DNA of 64,000 bases from Copromyces sp. CBS 386.78 (GCA_030685235.1 MU839079.1:434001-498000); one strand, 5' to 3'. Counted from the stretch's first letter, positions 47,056 to 59,944 are shown. Notes: generated from the sequence alone by a model not told the origin. Numbers and translations: made by a program.

Positions 47056-49825
47056 AGACCTTAACTTTATAATCTTCTTTAATACCCGAAGTATAAATAA
47101 ATACGTCGTTTATATAAATTATATAAAATTTATTAAAATATTCGTAAAGGATATAATTAATATACTACTAAAACGTTACCAGTATACTAATTAACTTAAA
47201 GGGGATAACTAATTATTCGAATAACCTAGATTATATCCGAAATACTATCTTCTATTCCTCTCCTATAACTATCCGAATTTTATAGAAAATTTATATAATA
47301 TCGACCTTTGTATATTACTTAATTCCCTTCAAAATACAGAACATTTCGCTAATAAACGGTAAAAGGTAACGGTCCGTTCGTATAATAGCGTTTAAAGTAT
47401 AATAATTATAATAAAAGCGGAGTCCGCCGCCCGGTTTTCGTACGAAAAGTACTAGGGCTCCGGCTTCCGAACTACTAATATAAATAAAACCCTTATCTAA
47501 AAAATCCTTAAATATTTTCTTTAAAACTAAAAATTCTTTACGGGTTATATTATAAAACGGACTAAAAAGGATCAATAATTCTTTACCGTCTTTATTCTTC
47601 TTAATTTTAATTTTGTAATTAATTTTAGGACAGTAGGGGTTACATTTATTAGCCTCCTATTTTATTTAAAAAGGTAGGAAATTATAATATTTCTTCGGGA
47701 TTATTTTCCGGAACTAGTCTTCAATATAAATTATCTTCAGCCGTAAGGCCTTTTTAACGTCTTTTAAATTTATAGCGTAAATAGCTTCTTCTATTGCTTT
47801 ATTCCCGAACTTTTTTCTAATTTTTCGGATATAGCCTATAAAAGTAATTACTATTATATAAATAACGGATTTAATATCTTTTATAAATTCCGTATCCGGG
47901 ACTTACTCTCTATTAATATATAAGATTTAATAATCGGTAATCCCTATATATATCCGCTTCTTATAAGGAATAGAATAAGTACGTATAGCCTTTAATTACA
48001 GCTTTCCTAAAATAATTAGGAATTTTAATAGTAGAATAATATAAATATAAATAGAATAAATGTAACTATTAACCTCCGCTAGGAAATACGTAAAACCCTA
48101 AATAATAATTCTTTTTATAATTACGGAGGCTCTTTTAATACAACGAAATTTAATAAGAATAATTAAAATCCGAAGATTTTTAATAACTTTCTTACTAATT
48201 GTAATATAATACTAATAACCTTTATTAATAAGGGTGTAGAATAAATTACGGTCGTTAATAACGAATAAAATTAATATAAGTTCTATTTCTAATTACGAAT
48301 TTAATTTAAATTCTTCTACTTTATTTAATATATTTTTAGACTCCGGGGCCCAATTTCGTTTTAGAATTACTCTTTTCCCTATTTAAAAGCGGAATTTTAT
48401 TTATCGTCGTCTTCTAAGAATAGAAGGACTTTAATAGTAATTATTTAAATATAAACCCTACCGTTATTACTATTAAGAAGGATTACGGGTACATAAAGGT
48501 AATTATTTACCCGATAATTAAAAATTCTATAACGGAAATATAAATTATTATCCTTACGCTTTTAATGTTCTTTATTCAAAATTTATTTAATATATTTAAA
48601 TGAAGTAACCGAATTTAAACCGCCTTGCCCCCAATTATTACGACCTTTATTAAACGTATTAATTTAAATAAATCCTATAATAATATTACTATCGTAATTA
48701 AAGGGACGATTATTAGTAGAAGAAAAAAAAAACTATATTTATTAACGGAAAATACTAAATTACTAAATATTAACGCTAGAAGTAGGAAAATAAATACCGC
48801 TACTTTAGGAACGCCCTTTCTAAGAATAGAAGTACTTATAGTAATCTTCTTTAAATTTAGAAGTCTATTCGTATTTAGCCGTAAAATATTATATTTTAAT
48901 TATATAAGTATAGTAATTTTTTAGAAGATTTACCGTAAAAAATTTATTATAGAATTTCTAATTAAAAATATAATTAAAATAAATTAATTTAATAAAGCTC
49001 TCCCAATTATAACTACCCGCCTTTAATATTTTATCGTCGAAAGTAATTAAAAAGATAATAAAAAATTCTCTATCCTTTTAACGTATACGAACTAATTTAT
49101 CGAAAATAATATCCTAATTCTAATAAGAGCCGAAGATAATTTAAATTTAATTAAGTAAACTAATTAAATCTTCTTTTCCGCGGATTGTTTTACCGGTCTA
49201 AAAACCCTTTAATAATAATTACTTATCGTTAAGGAAGGTATTAAGGATTTCGGACTAAGTAATATCGCAATTAATATAAAAGCCCGCCTTAATATCGGCA
49301 TTATATATTTAAATAAATTGGTTAAAATAGAATTAAAAGGTATAAAGTTAACTATTCTATTTAGGGAATTCGAAGGGTTTCCTCCTATAAATAGAAGTAT
49401 TAGGACTATCGCTATTTAAATTAATAGAGTCTCTAATAATAATAATTAAAATACTTACTATAATTCCGTTAGTAGGAATTAAATCCGTAGGATTAAAATT
49501 TAGACGTAGAATAAGGATTAAATTAGGATTAGTATTAAAGAGAAGGGATTTAATATAATTATATAAAGTAATACTCCTATTAATACTTTAATAAAGCCTT
49601 TTATAAAACTATCGTTCGTAGTAATATTTCCTATTAATTATTATGCGCCACCTTAGAGGTTATAAAATTATTATTCGATATCGTCGAAGTCTATTTCACT
49701 AAGTCTAACTATAGTATTAATAAATACCGCAAATACTACGCTCGATACTACTAATTCCGTTTCGAATCTATTAATATCCACTATTGAATCTACTATCCGT
49801 TTATATAAATATAGGTAAAATCTAA

Positions 49826-50058
49826 TATAAAGGGTGCAATACAATTAGTATAAGTATTAGCCTAAACGATCGATAAGGTTCTACGAGGAAAGAAAGAAGG
49901 GAAGGGAGCCTACAGGGCAGGCGAGCTGGCTAGTTGTCCTTTTTAAGGGACGTACGGTATACGGGCTAAGGGGGTTTGCCGGCACGGCAGGGTTGCCGGC
50001 ACGGCAGTTCGCCTGGCGATTGCCAGGCACGTCAGCCACGGGCATCAGCCCTATGACA
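49826..50058 (-). repeat. Gypsy A element 1, 5' LTR
   Basis: 233 bp. The plus-strand right half keeps a GC-rich, little-mutated sequence with a duplicated TTGCCGGCACGGCAG word, while the left half is RIP-mutated (TATAAAGGGTGCAATAC). It ends ..CCCTATGACA followed by ATTAC (50059-50063). Confidence 0.92.
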
Positions 50059-50946
50059 ATTACGCGCTTTAATAATTTTACTACTATTATTTAGTTTAAT
50101 TTTATAAACTTTTCTAATTAAACCTTCGTATTTATATAGTTTTCCAATAACCGCCTTTGCTAATATTTTTCTGCCTTTAAGTCTCTACTTTCTATTATTA
50201 ATATAGATATAAGTTATTACTTTATATACCTGTAAATAATAAATATTAGGTTGGTATTAATTTATTAAGTAGCCGATTAATTTTATAAAAACTTCTAGCG
50301 GCGATACGTTATTTAGTGCTGGATAAGGAAGTTAGTTAAAAATAAAGATATACGCCGTTTTAGCGAATAATTAATATAATTTTGGAAATTTAGTTTTAAA
50401 ATTTGAAGTACGGGCACCTTCTACAATAGTACAACTATAACGTTCCAATATAGGGTTTTATTCTAGGTATTTAGGAGTTATAGTTATTAGGGTTTTACTA
50501 TGTTCCTTATATTAAATTTTTAGTTTATTAATAGAGAATTCTATACTATTATCGATATAAATTATTTAAATATAAATACCGGTCTATTTTTTTAGTTAAT
50601 TAATAAAGTAAATTAGTTTTTTAAACCTATTTAACTTCTTATTCAATATAAAGTACTATTAGAATTGGGAATATCAGTCTATAATATATACCACATAGTT
50701 CTACCCTCCTAGCCCTTCTAGCTTGTACGGAATAGAATTAATATAGATTTCGGCGAATATTCTTAAAACGGGAGGTAGGGGATCGTATAAAATAATTTTA
50801 GTTAATTTGCTCAAATAATAATAGTAGTATTTATATATTTCGGCTTCTTTCCTACTAATCGGGATTCCCGCTTTCTAGTATATTAGTAGGACTCTTTATA
50901 TACTTGCGTATATAAAACGGCGGTATATAATAACGTAGTTAACGGT
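50059..50946 (-). mobile_element. Ty1/copia fragment: integrase
   Basis: Host copia sequence lying between the two gypsy insertions. Read on the minus strand it gives the integrase catalytic core: a D-Y-S-rich segment followed by GIYIQIIYIDNSIEFSINKL (50580-50521), the copia counterpart of the DNG.EF block. Bounded by the target duplications ATTAC (left) and ACGGT (right). Confidence 0.85.
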
Positions 50947-51179
50947 TGTCATAGGGCTGATGCCCGTAGCTAATGTGCCTAGCAATCGCCAGGCGAACTG
51001 CCGTGCCGGCAACCCTACTGTACCGGCAAACCCCCTTAGCCTATATACCGCACGTCCCTTAAAAAGGATAATTGGCCAGCTCGCCTACCCTATAAGCTCC
51101 CTTCCCTTCTTTCTTTCTTCGTAGAACTTTATCGATCGTTTAAGCTAGCACTTATACCAACTATACTACACTCCTTACA
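50947..51179 (+). repeat. Gypsy A element 2, 5' LTR
   Basis: 233 bp, TGTCATAGGGCTGATGCCCG.. to ..CTCCTTACA, preceded by ACGGT. Confidence 0.93.
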
Positions 51180-53943
51180 TTAGGTTCTACCTTATACCTA
51201 TATAAACGGATAATAAATTCAATAGCGGATATTAATAAATTCGAAACGGAGCTAACAATATCGAACGCAGTATTTACAGTATTTATCAACACTATAGTTA
51301 GACTTAGCGAAATAAACCTTAACGATATCGAGTAGCAGTTTTATAACCCCTAAAGCGGCGAATAACTAATAGGAAGTACTACTACGAACGATAGCTTCGT
51401 AAAAGGCCTTATTAGAGTACTTAATAAGAGTACTACCCTATACAATCGTATTAAATCCCTTCTCTTTAATACTAATCTTAACTTAATCCTTATTCCGCGT
51501 TTGAATTTCGGTCCCGTAGACCTAACTCCTACTAGCGGAGCCGTAATAAGTACTTTAATTACTACTATTAGAAACCCCGCTAATTTAAATAGCGACGGTC
51601 CTAGTATTACTACTTATAGAAAGAAACCTTTAGAATTCCCTAAATAAAATAGTCAACCTTATACCTTCCAATTCTATTTCAATTAATTTATTTAAATATA
51701 TAATACCGATATTAAGGCAGGCTTCTATATTAATTATAATATTACTTAGTCTGAAATTTTTAATATTTTCTTTAACGATAAGCAATTATTATTAAAGGGT
51801 TTCTAAACTAGTAAAACGATCCGCGGAAAAGAAAACCTAATTAATTTATTTAATTAAATTTAAATTATTTTCGGCTCCTATTAAAACCGAAATACTATTT
51901 TTAATAAGTTAGTTTATATACGTTAAAAGGATAGAGAACCTTTTATTACCTTCTTAGCTACTTTCGACGACGAAATATTAAAGGCGGGTAGTTATAATTA
52001 AAAGAGCCTTATTAAATTAGTTTACTTTAATTATACCTTTAATTGGAAATTCTATAATAAATTTTTTATAATAAATTTTTTAGAAAATTATTGCGCTTAC
52101 GTAACTAAAACATAATACTTTACGGCTAAGTACGAACGGACTTCTAAATTTAAAGAAGATTATTGTAAATACTTCCGCTCTTAAAAAGGGCGCTCCTAGG
52201 GTAGCGGTATCTACCTTCCTACCTTTAGCGTTAATATTTAATAATTTAATATTTACTATTAATAAACGTAATTTTCTTCTTCCTCGATTAATAATTATCC
52301 CTTTAATTATAATAGTAATACTATTATAGGATCTATTCGAATCGGCGCGTTTAATAAAGGTCGTAGTAATTGGAAGTAAAATAATTTAAATTCGGCTACT
52401 TCTTCTAAATGTATTAAGTAAATTTCTAATAAAGAGCGTTAAAAGCGTAAGGATAATAATTTATATTTCCGTTATAGAGCTTCTAATTATTGGGTAAATA
52501 ATTATTTTTACCTACTTATAATTCCCCCTAATAGTAATAATAGCGGGGTTCGTATTTAAATAACCGTTATTAAAGTCCTTCTATTTCTAAAAGACGACGA
52601 CAAATAAGATTCCGCTTCCGAATAGGGAAAAAAGTAATTCCGGAACGAAATCGGGCCCTAAAGCCTAAAAATATATTGAATAAAGTAGAAGAATTTAAAT
52701 CAAATTCGTAATTAGAAATAGAATTTATATTAATTCTACTCGTTATTAACGATTATAATTTATTCTACGCCCTTATTAATAAAGGTTATTAGTACTATAC
52801 TACGATTAATAAAAAAGTTATTAAAGATCTTCGGATTTTAATTGTTCCTATTAAATCTTATTATATTAAAGGAGCTTCCGCAACTATAGAAGGAATTACT
52901 ATTTAAAGTCTTACGTACTTCCTAGCGGAAATTAATAATTACGTCTATCCCGTTTATATTTACGTCGTACTACTATTAGAATTCCTTATTATTTTAAAGA
53001 AGCCCTAACTTAAGGTTATACGAACGTATTCCGTTCTTTATAAGGAGTAATTATATATAGGTATTATAAATTATTAGGTCCTATATATAGGTAGAGAGTA
53101 GGCCGCGGATATAAAATTTATTAAAAATATTAAGTCCGCTATTTATATAATAATTACTATTTTTATTAATTACGTACGGAAGATCCGGAGGGAGTTTAGC
53201 AATAGGGCGGTAAAAGAAATTATTTATACTGTAAGCTTAAAAAACGTTAAAAAAGCCCTATAACCTAAAAAAATTTATACCGAAAAATAATTGCGGAAAA
53301 TAATTCCGAAGAAATATTACGACCTTTTACCCTTTTAAATAAAATAGGAGGTAGATAAATATAACTTTTATTGTCCTAGAGTTAATTATAAAATTGAAAT
53401 TAAGAAAGATAAAGATAGTAAAGAGTTACTAATCCCTTTTAATCTATTTTATAATATAACCCGTAAGGAGTTCTTAATTTTAAAGAAGACCTTTAAAGAC
53501 CTTTTAAATAACAGTTTTATTTGTACTAGTAATTTAAAAGCGGGAATTCTAATTCTCTTCGTACGGAAGTTAAGCGGTAGATTCTACTTCTATTACGACT
53601 ATTATACTTTAAATACTATTATACGAACGGACTATTATCCTTTACTATTTATTAATAAGATATTCCACATTTTAAAGGGAGTTAGGTAATATATAAAGGT
53701 CGACGTTATATAGGCTTTCTACAAAATTCGGATAATTATAAGAAAGGAATGGAAGACGGTATTTCGGATACGATACGGGATATTCGAATAGTTAATTATA
53801 CCCTTCGGGCTAATTAGTATACTAGCAACGTTCTAGTAATATATTAATTATATCCTTTATAAATATTTTAATAAATTTTATATAATTTATATAAACAATA
53901 TATTTATCTATACTTCGGATATTAAAGAGGATTATAAAACTAA

Positions 53944-54336
53944 GAGAAACTCTATTTGCACCGTAGTCCAAAACTTTAATTAGGTATAACTTAGCCAAAT
54001 AATAAACTCTAAGAATAAAAATTGTATTTTCAGATTCATTAAGTTTTTCTTTATTATAATACACTTACTAACTCATCTACCGCCTGTCCTACCAATTGCT
54101 TTAAGAAATAGAAGAAATTCTAAAATATATTTTTAGTTTTTTAAGACCCTTAGTATATTTAAGAGCTGGGGTAACATCAAGGAATAAGTTTGAAATCCAT
54201 TAGATAGAGTAGAAAATTACGAAAATTCTAAGCCTACTTCGAGGCTATAGGCCCTTATTTTCGTAGAGTAACTTTGAATTTTCGTTTTGGACTACGGTGC
54301 AAATAGAGTTTAGCTACGGTGCAAATAGAGTTTCTC
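53944..54336. mobile_element. hAT-type MITE 1 (393 bp)
   Basis: Ends are GAGAAACTCTATTTGCACCG.. and its reverse complement, a 23-bp TIR, flanked by the 8-bp duplication AAAACTAA (53936-53943 and 54337-54344). The right end carries the TIR twice in tandem (about 54283-54312 and 54313-54336). The left TIR continues into GTAGTCCAAAAC, matched by the inner right copy. There is no coding capacity. An 8-bp duplication is characteristic of hAT transposition. It inserted just after the YINN box of gypsy element 2 and is visibly less AT-rich than its host, so it either arrived after RIP or was too short to trigger it. Confidence 0.9.
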
Positions 54337-57300
54337 AAAACTAAAGTCCGTTTAATATTAAAGAAATTCTTTAATATAAACCTCTATTTAAATTTAAATA
54401 AATACGAATTTACTATTAAAAAGGTTAAATATTTCGGTTTTATTATTTACGTAGGTATAGGAATATAAGTCAACCCTAAGAAAATTAAGGCTATCTTCGA
54501 ATAACTTCTTCCTAATTTTTAAAAAGGCGTTTGTAATTTTTTTAAATTCGTTAATTATTATAGGATATTTATATTCTAATTCTCGAAAGTAGTAGCCCTA
54601 TTGATAGCGCTTATTAATAAAGGGGTAGCCTTCGAATAGACTAAAAAATACGAAAGTACTTTCTAATTATTTAAAACGCTATTTACGAAGGCCCCAATCC
54701 TTATAAAGTTTAATTCTAATAGAAAAATATTTTTAAAAATAAATTATAGTAATTTCGTATTAGGCGGAATTATTTTATAAGAAGTTAACGAATTTAAAAA
54801 GCAAGCGGTTATTAATTATTATTCGTAGAAGTTAAATGCTACGGAGCGGAATTATTTTATCTACGACAAAGAAATATTTATAATTATTAATTATTTAGAA
54901 TAATAATCGGCTAAATTACGTAATTATAAATCCTTTACTATTTTTACTAATTACCGGAATTTAGAATACTTTATAAAGATATAACGGTTTTCCGAGCGGT
55001 AAATTCGCTAGGTTAAATATTTATTATAGTTTAATTTTAATATTAAATATCGGCTAAGTAAGGAAGGGGTTATTTCTAACGCTTTATTCCGGCGGGAATA
55101 AAATATACTTACCAAATAAGACTATAAAGTCTGCGATTTATAAATAATATTAGATTCCGCTCTCGAATCTTATAGCCCGCTCTATATTTTTACTTCCCGG
55201 GTTGTCCGTACTAGGAGGGAAGGTATAAAAGTATTCGAAAATCCGGATTTACAATAGTTTTAAAATTAAACGGCCCCTAAAAATTCTTTATACTAATAAG
55301 TTAAGGCGGTAATTTAAAATAACGAACGGTACTTTAATTTATTTTTAAAATTAAAAATATAAATTGCCGACTATAATATCGATTCTTACGGCCGATTCCG
55401 CTACTAAAGCCGTCTCTAAGTCCCTAGAGCGCCCGTTTATACCGAATCTAATTCTATTAACCTCTCGGACCAGTCCTAATAATTTAATACCTTCCGTATA
55501 ATTCTTATTTAAGTTACTTACAATTCCTATATCTTCGGTTATTTAGAAAAAGAAGGTATTATAATAGCGTTTATTCGATATTTCTACTAACTACTTTTAA
55601 GGGTTTATATTTGGTAATTCTTTTGTAATTATTATATTTATAGTTCTATAAAAGTTTAGAGAAAATAAAAACGAAGTTTCTTACGACCGCTACTAATTTT
55701 GGAACAATTTAATAGAGAAATTTAGATAGATTTTATTACGGACCTCCTAAATTCGAACGGTAATACTTACTTCTAAATTATTAAAGACCGGTTTAGTAAA
55801 AACGTTATCCTCGAACTTATACCTTTTATAGAGGCCGAAATTTATATTGAACGGTTTTTTTAATATTTTATTAAATATTATAATATCCTTAAATTTATTA
55901 TTAACAATCGGAGTTCTAATTAGACTAATTGTTTTTAAGTAAAATTCTGCGAACTATTTAATATTAAGCGCTTTTTAAGTACGGCTTATTACTTATAAAT
56001 TAATAATAGCCTAAAGCGTATAAATTAAGAGATTTATACCTACTTTTGAGCGGTCGTTAATTATATTTAAAATAATTAGGATAAATAATATTTAATAGCC
56101 TAATTAATTATTAATAATTGTATTAATACTTTAATCGGTATAAGCCTATTTTTTATTATTTACGGATTTAACGTAAAATTCCTAATTTCCGTTATTGAAG
56201 AGCCTACGAACGGACTTCCATTCCTCTCTTCTAAGAGGCGAGTTTATTAATTCGTCTAAAAATTATAGCAAATTATAGACCTATATTAAATTACTATAGC
56301 GGCGGCCGCTTAGTAGTAAGAGAAATTCGTTAATTAATACCGTTAATTAATTGAATACTTCTAAATCGGAGATAAAATTTAATTTAATTTTAATAATTAT
56401 AGTACCGATTGTCCTAAAAAGAAATTAAACTAGTTATATATAAAGTATATAATTTCGAAAGTCTTTTTTCTGTACGTTATAAAGCTCTTTAACCTCCTTC
56501 GAATTATTTATAATATTTTTTATATAAATTTTTTACGGCGGGTAGCCTAAAATCCGCTACTAGGGTAAAAGCTTATTAATAATTAAGCGCTAATTATAGA
56601 AGTAGAAAGAAAATTCGAATAGTAAGTAAAAGAAATTCTTTACGTATTTATTAACTATAAAAGAGGAGGACTTATTTATAAAATTTTAATTAAATAAAAA
56701 GTGTACCGCAATCCTATTTAGGAGCCCTTAATAGAATTTAAAGAAACGAAAGTACTTAACGAATTCGAAAGTAAATATAGAGCGGTAGATATTAATAATA
56801 GGTTAATTAGCTAATAAATTAAAAATTTTCTCTTAAAGGGTCTTATAAATAGAATAAAATTAATTAATTATGTAATTATAGGAGAAGAATTAATTTATAA
56901 TATTAAAAGAAATTTAAAATTAATTGGAGCGAAGCTTTAAATATATTAAATATCTTTTATTATTTTATTACTTAATAAGTTTTTTATAATTTAATTAATA
57001 TTAATTTTTATATTTTTTTTCCTTTTACTAGTAAAATTCGAAGCGGTTATAATATAGGGGTCGTATAAAGCGGGGCGAATATTTTCGATGTAAGGGGGCG
57101 ATAATAGGGATAATAAAGAGCGGATTCTGTCGGACGGACGAATATTAAAGAGTAAATAAGTAATATCCTACTACGAAAACTTATTAAACCTTAAAATCTT
57201 TTTAAATCGCTTAATAGTAGCGCCGCCGTAAATACGCGCCCGGTACTTAAGAGTAGTAGAGGATTTAATAATAGTAATAGGAGTAGTAGGAATAGTAATA

Positions 57301-58612
57301 GCGGGGGTAAAGGAAGCGGTAATAGAAGTAGTAGGAATAGCGGTAATAGAAGTAGGGGAAGAAATAATAATGGCGGTAATTCTTTTATTATACTCCTTTT
57401 AATTATAGTAAATAACTATTATATTATTAAAATCGCGTTAAATAGCGGCGTTAACAACCTATTTAATAAACCCTATACGTTCTTTAAGAACCGTTACCCT
57501 CCTTTTAAATTTAGCGAATTCGGCTATTTAATCTTTAAAGATTTAAATTTTAATAATTAAAAAAAATAACGGACTTTCGAATTTAATAGAAGGGAACTAT
57601 TAGCAGGCTACAATAAATTTAAAACCAACCCGAACTTAAAAATTATTAGCGGAATTAATAAGTATAAAAACGGATTAAATAAGGAAGGGAAAGGAGAAAT
57701 TTATATAAAGATATTCATATCTTTAGCTTCTTCTATAGCTATTAAATAGCTAAGTATTTTAAAAGTAGCGATAAATAGTTCGCGTTTAAAATTTAAAACG
57801 TACTTAATTATATATTAAATAGTAAACAATTTCTAAACTTATTTTAACGTCGGCTTATAAAGTTTTTTAATATACTAGTACGCTAAATATATAATAGCCG
57901 CATTATTAGCGGCAGGGGTAATATAATTATACTTATTAATTAAATAGTATACGTACTAATTTAAAAGCGGGGCGGCGGCGGCGGTAACGGCGGCGGTAAT
58001 AGTAATTTTAATAGTAATTTCTCTACTAATTCTAATAATAGTAATATTTAAACGAGTTTATACTAGCTTAAAGATAGCGTAGTAGCGGGGAGCAGAAAAA
58101 GGGGTTAGTAGAACGGGAAACGATAATAATAGTTCTTATAACTATTATTATATAAAATAGAATTATTAAAAGTCTAAGAAATCCCTTATTATATTAAGGT
58201 CGGAGGTAGGGGTAAAATTAAATATTTTAATAACTATAATAAATTAGATTAGGAAGTTAGTAAATAAATAATATGAAAACGGAATAAAAATAACGAACGG
58301 CGTAATAATATTTAAAGGCGGTAATAAACGAAGGAATATAATAGTAAATAAAGGGAAAGAATAACGGTAAGGGGTAATAATTATAATAATTATACTAAAA
58401 GGTTAAACGATGGGGGGGGGATATTTATAATACGATATAATAATAGTTAAAGGAGGAAAGAAGAGAAGGAGGGAGAGAGGGAGAGAGATTTTACAATTAA
58501 AATAAATAAGCGCGCGCTACTAAAGGGGGTTTATCGTCTAATATTTAGGATATACGTAATAAATTATATTTATATATTTAAATATTTAATTAAAGGAGAA
58601 GGGGGGGGCTAA

Positions 58613-58845
58613 TATTATAAGGTTAATACCCGTAATTAATATACTTAGTAATCGCTAGGCGAATTACCGTACCAGCAACCCTACTATACCGGTAAACCTC
58701 CTTAGCCCGTATACCGTACGTCCTTTGAAAAGGATAGCTAGCCAGCTCGCCTGCCCTACAAGCTCCCTTCCCTTCTTTCTTTCCTCGTAGAACCTTATCG
58801 ATCGTTTAGGCCAGCACCTGTGCCAACTGTACTACACCCCTTACA
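58613..58845 (+). repeat. Gypsy A element 2, 3' LTR
   Basis: 233 bp, TATTATAAGG.. (RIP form of TGTCATAGGG) to ..CCCCTTACA, followed by ACGGT (58846-58850). Confidence 0.93.
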
Positions 58846-59359
58846 ACGGTGCCTAGCGAAGCGAACGTAATAATTTCGATTATAATATAAATCGGGAACT
58901 CTTTCGGTTTAAGGATCGTATAAATATTAAGTAATATAATATTCATATGCTATTAAAATTGGGCAATTATTTAGCCGCTTCTCTCAACGATTATCTCGTT
59001 ATTTTTACCGTTAATAACGAATTTTACCCTTTTTAATTGCCTTACTAAAATAAGGTTTATCGGGGTATTCTTAGCGAGAATAATATTATATAAGAAGAGA
59101 TCAGGTTTCTAATTGCTTGGATAAATATAGGTTAGTATAACCTTACCCCTATATATTAATTGTACTTTACTTCTATTTGCAGTATTAAAAGATATTGGTT
59201 TATCGAATTTATTAATAAATAAGAATTATTTTTTATTATTAAAGAAATAGTTAGAAATACCCGTATTTAAATAGACCTAGTCTTTATTATCTCTTAGTAA
59301 TACTATTAAAGCTAAACCGTCTATAATTTTAATTAGATTATCTTCGTAGTTATTATAAT
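58846..59359 (-). mobile_element. Ty1/copia fragment: protease
   Basis: Minus-strand translation gives a copia aspartic protease: VYLNTGISNYFFNNK.., then ..PINLILVRQLKR... The catalytic D(T/S)G triad reads NTG (59267-59259), one G-to-A change from DTG. Bounded by ACGGT on the left and by the MITE target duplication ATTATAAT on the right. Confidence 0.82.
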
Positions 59360-59944
59360 AAGAAAGTCTATTCGCACGGTCACGAATGTCTATTTGAACG
59401 GTGATCCACTTTTTCCCTTACACATATCCCTAACCCTGCCATCCCCTCCCCGTCAACACTAGTCTCGCTCGTACCGCGACCGCCAAGCCCCTAGATTACA
59501 GCCTATTACACATTCTAACCCCTACACAGCACACGTATCGCTGACAGCCGTGACAATTACTAATAGCTAATCGCTAACAGCTATAACAGTCACTGACAGC
59601 CGTGACAGTCGCTGACAGCTGTGACAGTCGTTGACAGCTGTGACAGCTGTAACAGTCGCTCAATTGAGCGATATGCGACCGTACGATGTGCGACCGTGCC
59701 GCTAACTGCCTTGTAAAGTGCGCTGTAAAATACCCTATAAAGTGTAATATAGGAGTGCGTATCTGGTCTGGGCACTACAGTCTAATGTTACGCATGAAAG
59801 AATGGTATTGCCTAGATTTCTAGGTGAAATTTTCGAAAGAATACATGTGACATCTGTGGCCGCGCGAGGGTTAGGGATATGTGTGAGGGAAAAAGTGGAT
59901 CACCGTTCAAATAGACATTCGTGACCGTGCGAATAGACTTTCTC
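59360..59944. mobile_element. hAT-type MITE 2 (585 bp, 78-bp TIRs)
   Basis: The terminal inverted repeats pair over about 78 bp with two mismatches (positions 1 and 60). The outer sequence is (A/G)AGAAAGTCTATTCGCACG and the inner end ..CATATCCCTAACCCT. Flanked by the 8-bp duplication ATTATAAT (59352-59359 and 59945-59952). The first bases (GAGAAA-G/C-TCTATT-C/T-GCAC) match MITE 1, indicating one family or a shared transposase. The centre contains tandem GACAGC(T/C)GTGACAGTCGCT-like units (about 59515-59660). There is no coding capacity. The sequence is GC-balanced, in contrast to the copia sequence it interrupts. Confidence 0.92.
59515..59660. repeat. Tandem CTGACAGC-GTGACAGT repeats inside MITE 2
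   Basis: About six imperfect units of roughly 20-22 bp built from the words TGACAGCTGTGACAGTCG and close variants. Confidence 0.75.

Larger units (their letters stand above)
38700..50058 (-). mobile_element. Ty3/gypsy element 1 (family A), split by a nested LTR element
   Basis: Complete LTR-to-LTR element on the minus strand: 5' LTR 49826-50058, 3' LTR 38700-38932, both 233 bp, flanked by a 5-bp duplication ATTAC. A polypurine tract (minus-strand AGAAGAGAAGGGGGGGGC) abuts the 3' LTR at 38933-38955, fixing the orientation. RT is readable at 47575-47315 (KEFLVLKKIFKDFLDKGF.. and VRKPGGGLRF). The catalytic box reads YIND at 47116-47105, where the family has YIDD. Integrase and RNase H remnants follow toward 41 kb. 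Without the nested 3871-bp insertion and its duplication the element is 7483 bp. Stops in all frames show it is dead. Confidence 0.9.
50947..58845 (+). mobile_element. Ty3/gypsy element 2 (family A), split by a hAT-type MITE
   Basis: Complete element on the plus strand: 5' LTR 50947-51179, 3' LTR 58613-58845, both 233 bp, with 5-bp duplication ACGGT (50942-50946 and 58846-58850). The polypurine tract AAAGGAGAAGGGGGGGGC (58592-58609) abuts the 3' LTR. Pol order reads gag (about 51.2-52.5 kb), RT (TRKEFLILKKTFKDLLNNSF near 53460-53520, catalytic box YINN at 53888-53899), RNase H and integrase to about 56.3 kb. A possible chromodomain-like stretch lies near 56760-56830. YIDD changed to YINN needs two G-to-A changes. 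Without the 393-bp MITE and its duplication the element is 7498 bp, against 7483 bp for element 1. Confidence 0.9.

Noticed and set aside
48625..48924. 99-codon plus-strand ORF in the AT-rich block
   Set aside because: Lies antisense to gypsy element 1 pol; an open frame by chance in AT-rich sequence.
53822..54064. 80-codon minus-strand ORF
   Set aside because: Spans the junction of gypsy element 2 RT and MITE 1 on the wrong strand.
59515..59660. Short tandem repeats considered as a CRISPR-like array
   Set aside because: Units are contiguous and imperfect with no spacers, and lie inside a MITE in a eukaryotic genome.
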